Shown here piece by piece: positions 62,058 to 64,000 of a DNA stretch of 64,000 bases. Numbering within the stretch: the first letter of the stretch is position 1; every line of letters begins with the position of its first letter. The notes below the pieces were generated by a model. It did no database searches. It saw only the letters and a list, made by a program, of their open reading frames with translations, and was not told the DNA's origin. A program made the position numbers and the translations under genes. Source of the DNA: Pseudomonas svalbardensis (GTDB lineage: Bacteria > Pseudomonadota > Gammaproteobacteria > Pseudomonadales > Pseudomonadaceae); NCBI RefSeq assembly GCF_030053115.1, contig NZ_CP125619.1, forward strand, positions 497,001-561,000, given 5' to 3'.

Positions 62058-63042
62058 TGCGGGTTGGCTTTGCCCTGGCGTGTGCGTTACTTCTGACCTC
62101 GGTTTCGGTGTTTGCCGAGCCGGTGCCGGAACTGCGCCTGTTGTCCGAGCATCCCATTGACGGTATGCGCGGCGGCAACCTGTCAGGGTTGGCCCAGTGC
62201 GGCAAGGATATGTGGACGGTGTCGGATCGCGACGATGATCAGATTTACCGGCTCGATACCCGCGACAGGGTATGGCAAGCCGAAACCGTGGGCATCGGTG
62301 TACCACCGGTGCCAGACAGCGGTTTGCCCTGGGGCTTGCGTTCGCGAACCTGGGTGGCGTCGTTTGTCCGTGGTGGGGATCTGGATTTTGAAGGCATCAC
62401 CTGCGACAACGCCGGGAATCGCTACATCGTCAGCGAATCCCATGCTGCGATTCTGCAAGTGCCACCCGTTGGGCCATCGTCCTGGCTGAAGATCTCGCCG
62501 ATTCTGATTCGCGAAGCCCGGGCCAGCGGCATGCTGCTGCACTTCAATGCGTTGTTCGAGGGCCTGGCGATCAATCCGGCGGGTGATCAATTGTGGCTCG
62601 CCGCCGAGCGTCAAAGCCGTGGATTGTTGCTGATCAAGCGCAAACAAACGGTATGGGATTGCGATGGTGGCTGTGTGTTGCTGAGCGAAGCCGGGAAAGA
62701 AATGCAGCCGGCGCAGTTTCCCCGAGCCAAAGCAGTGTCCCGAGACTTTGCCGACCTGTCGCTGTTCAACGGCAAGCTGTTTACCCTTGAGCGCAACGCT
62801 TACCAGATCTGCCGCCGTGATTCGGTGACGGCCAAGCTCGAGCGCTGCTGGTCGTTTGCCGATGAAGCCTTGCAGGCGCATCGCCGCTATTCAAATCCTT
62901 ACGGCCTGACTGAAGCGTTGATTGTTGACGCCGAGGGCGCGTGGATTGGCACCGACAACAACAACGATGCCCGCGCCGATGGCGAGGAACGTCCGATCGT
63001 CTGGCGCTTTGCCGCACCTGAAGGTGGCTGGAGCGCCAAGTC

Positions 63043-63046
<4 letters not shown>
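62057..63046 (+). CDS. Esterase-like-activity-of-phytase family protein (secreted)
   Basis: 329 residues with a signal peptide (MRVGFALACALLLTSVSVFA, cleavage near 20). The mature protein is a beta-propeller-like domain with SGLAQCGKDMWTVSDRDDDQ near residue 43, DFEGITCDNAGNRYIVSES and GTDNNNDARADGEERPI near the end, as in the 'esterase-like activity of phytase' family. Probably periplasmic. Located between parE and parC as in P. aeruginosa (PA4966); the substrate is unknown. It overlaps the next gene by four bases. Confidence 0.83.

Positions 63047-64000
<954 letters not shown>

Noticed and set aside
60114..62306. 730-codon open frame opposite parE
   Set aside because: Shadow frame caused by GC-rich codon bias; parE is intact and unmistakable.

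Overview
This window is a chromosomal segment of a Pseudomonas of the fluorescens group. The evidence is high-GC coding with typical Pseudomonas codon use, many REP-type inverted repeats between genes, and a gene order that (from memory, not from a search) follows the P. aeruginosa PAO1 stretch PA5018 to PA4964: msrA, dipA, aceF-aceE, glnE, the LPS core cluster, msbA, hldE, an aldo/keto reductase, waaA, tolC, thiC, nudF, cpdA, parE and parC.

Bases 1-8100 are an accessory Rhs polymorphic-toxin locus. A large Rhs gene is split by one in-frame amber codon (3905-3907). Its variable C-terminal toxin tip is followed by a cognate immunity candidate and then two further AT-rich orphan immunity-like genes. 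These orphan units share junction sequences, and one junction is interrupted by an IS4-family element with 16-bp inverted repeats and an 11-bp target duplication. Bases 8196-8775 hold a small DUF6124-like gene behind an elaborate structured leader that may control its ribosome binding site.

Bases 9000-20460 hold housekeeping genes: rlmJ, msrA, the c-di-GMP phosphodiesterase dipA, a PhoD-like phosphatase and the pyruvate dehydrogenase genes aceE-aceF. Two TGTAGT-type palindromes upstream of aceE look like HexR operators. glnE is divergent from aceE.

Bases 23450-43930 form the LPS core assembly block: waaF, waaC, waaG, then four overlapping kinase-type genes (waaP, wapP, wapQ and a tandem-domain kinase), a carbamoyltransferase, a GT4 glycosyltransferase, mig-14, a PIG-L deacetylase (dnpA), ssg, a wapR-like transferase, a further kinase on the opposite strand, the O-antigen ligase waaL, the lipid A flippase msbA, and hldE, which makes ADP-heptose. 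Many of these genes overlap by 1-4 bases, implying translational coupling. waaA follows at 48.5 kb.

An IS110-family element at 49.8-51.1 kb sits inside one arm of a REP pair. Its left-end non-coding region can be read as a bridge RNA whose two loops match the REP target and the element's own ends. The last part carries tolC, thiC with a TPP riboswitch, a predicted HMP transporter, then nudF, a DUF1249 gene, cpdA, yqiA, parE, two exported or anchored proteins, and the start of parC, cut by the window end.
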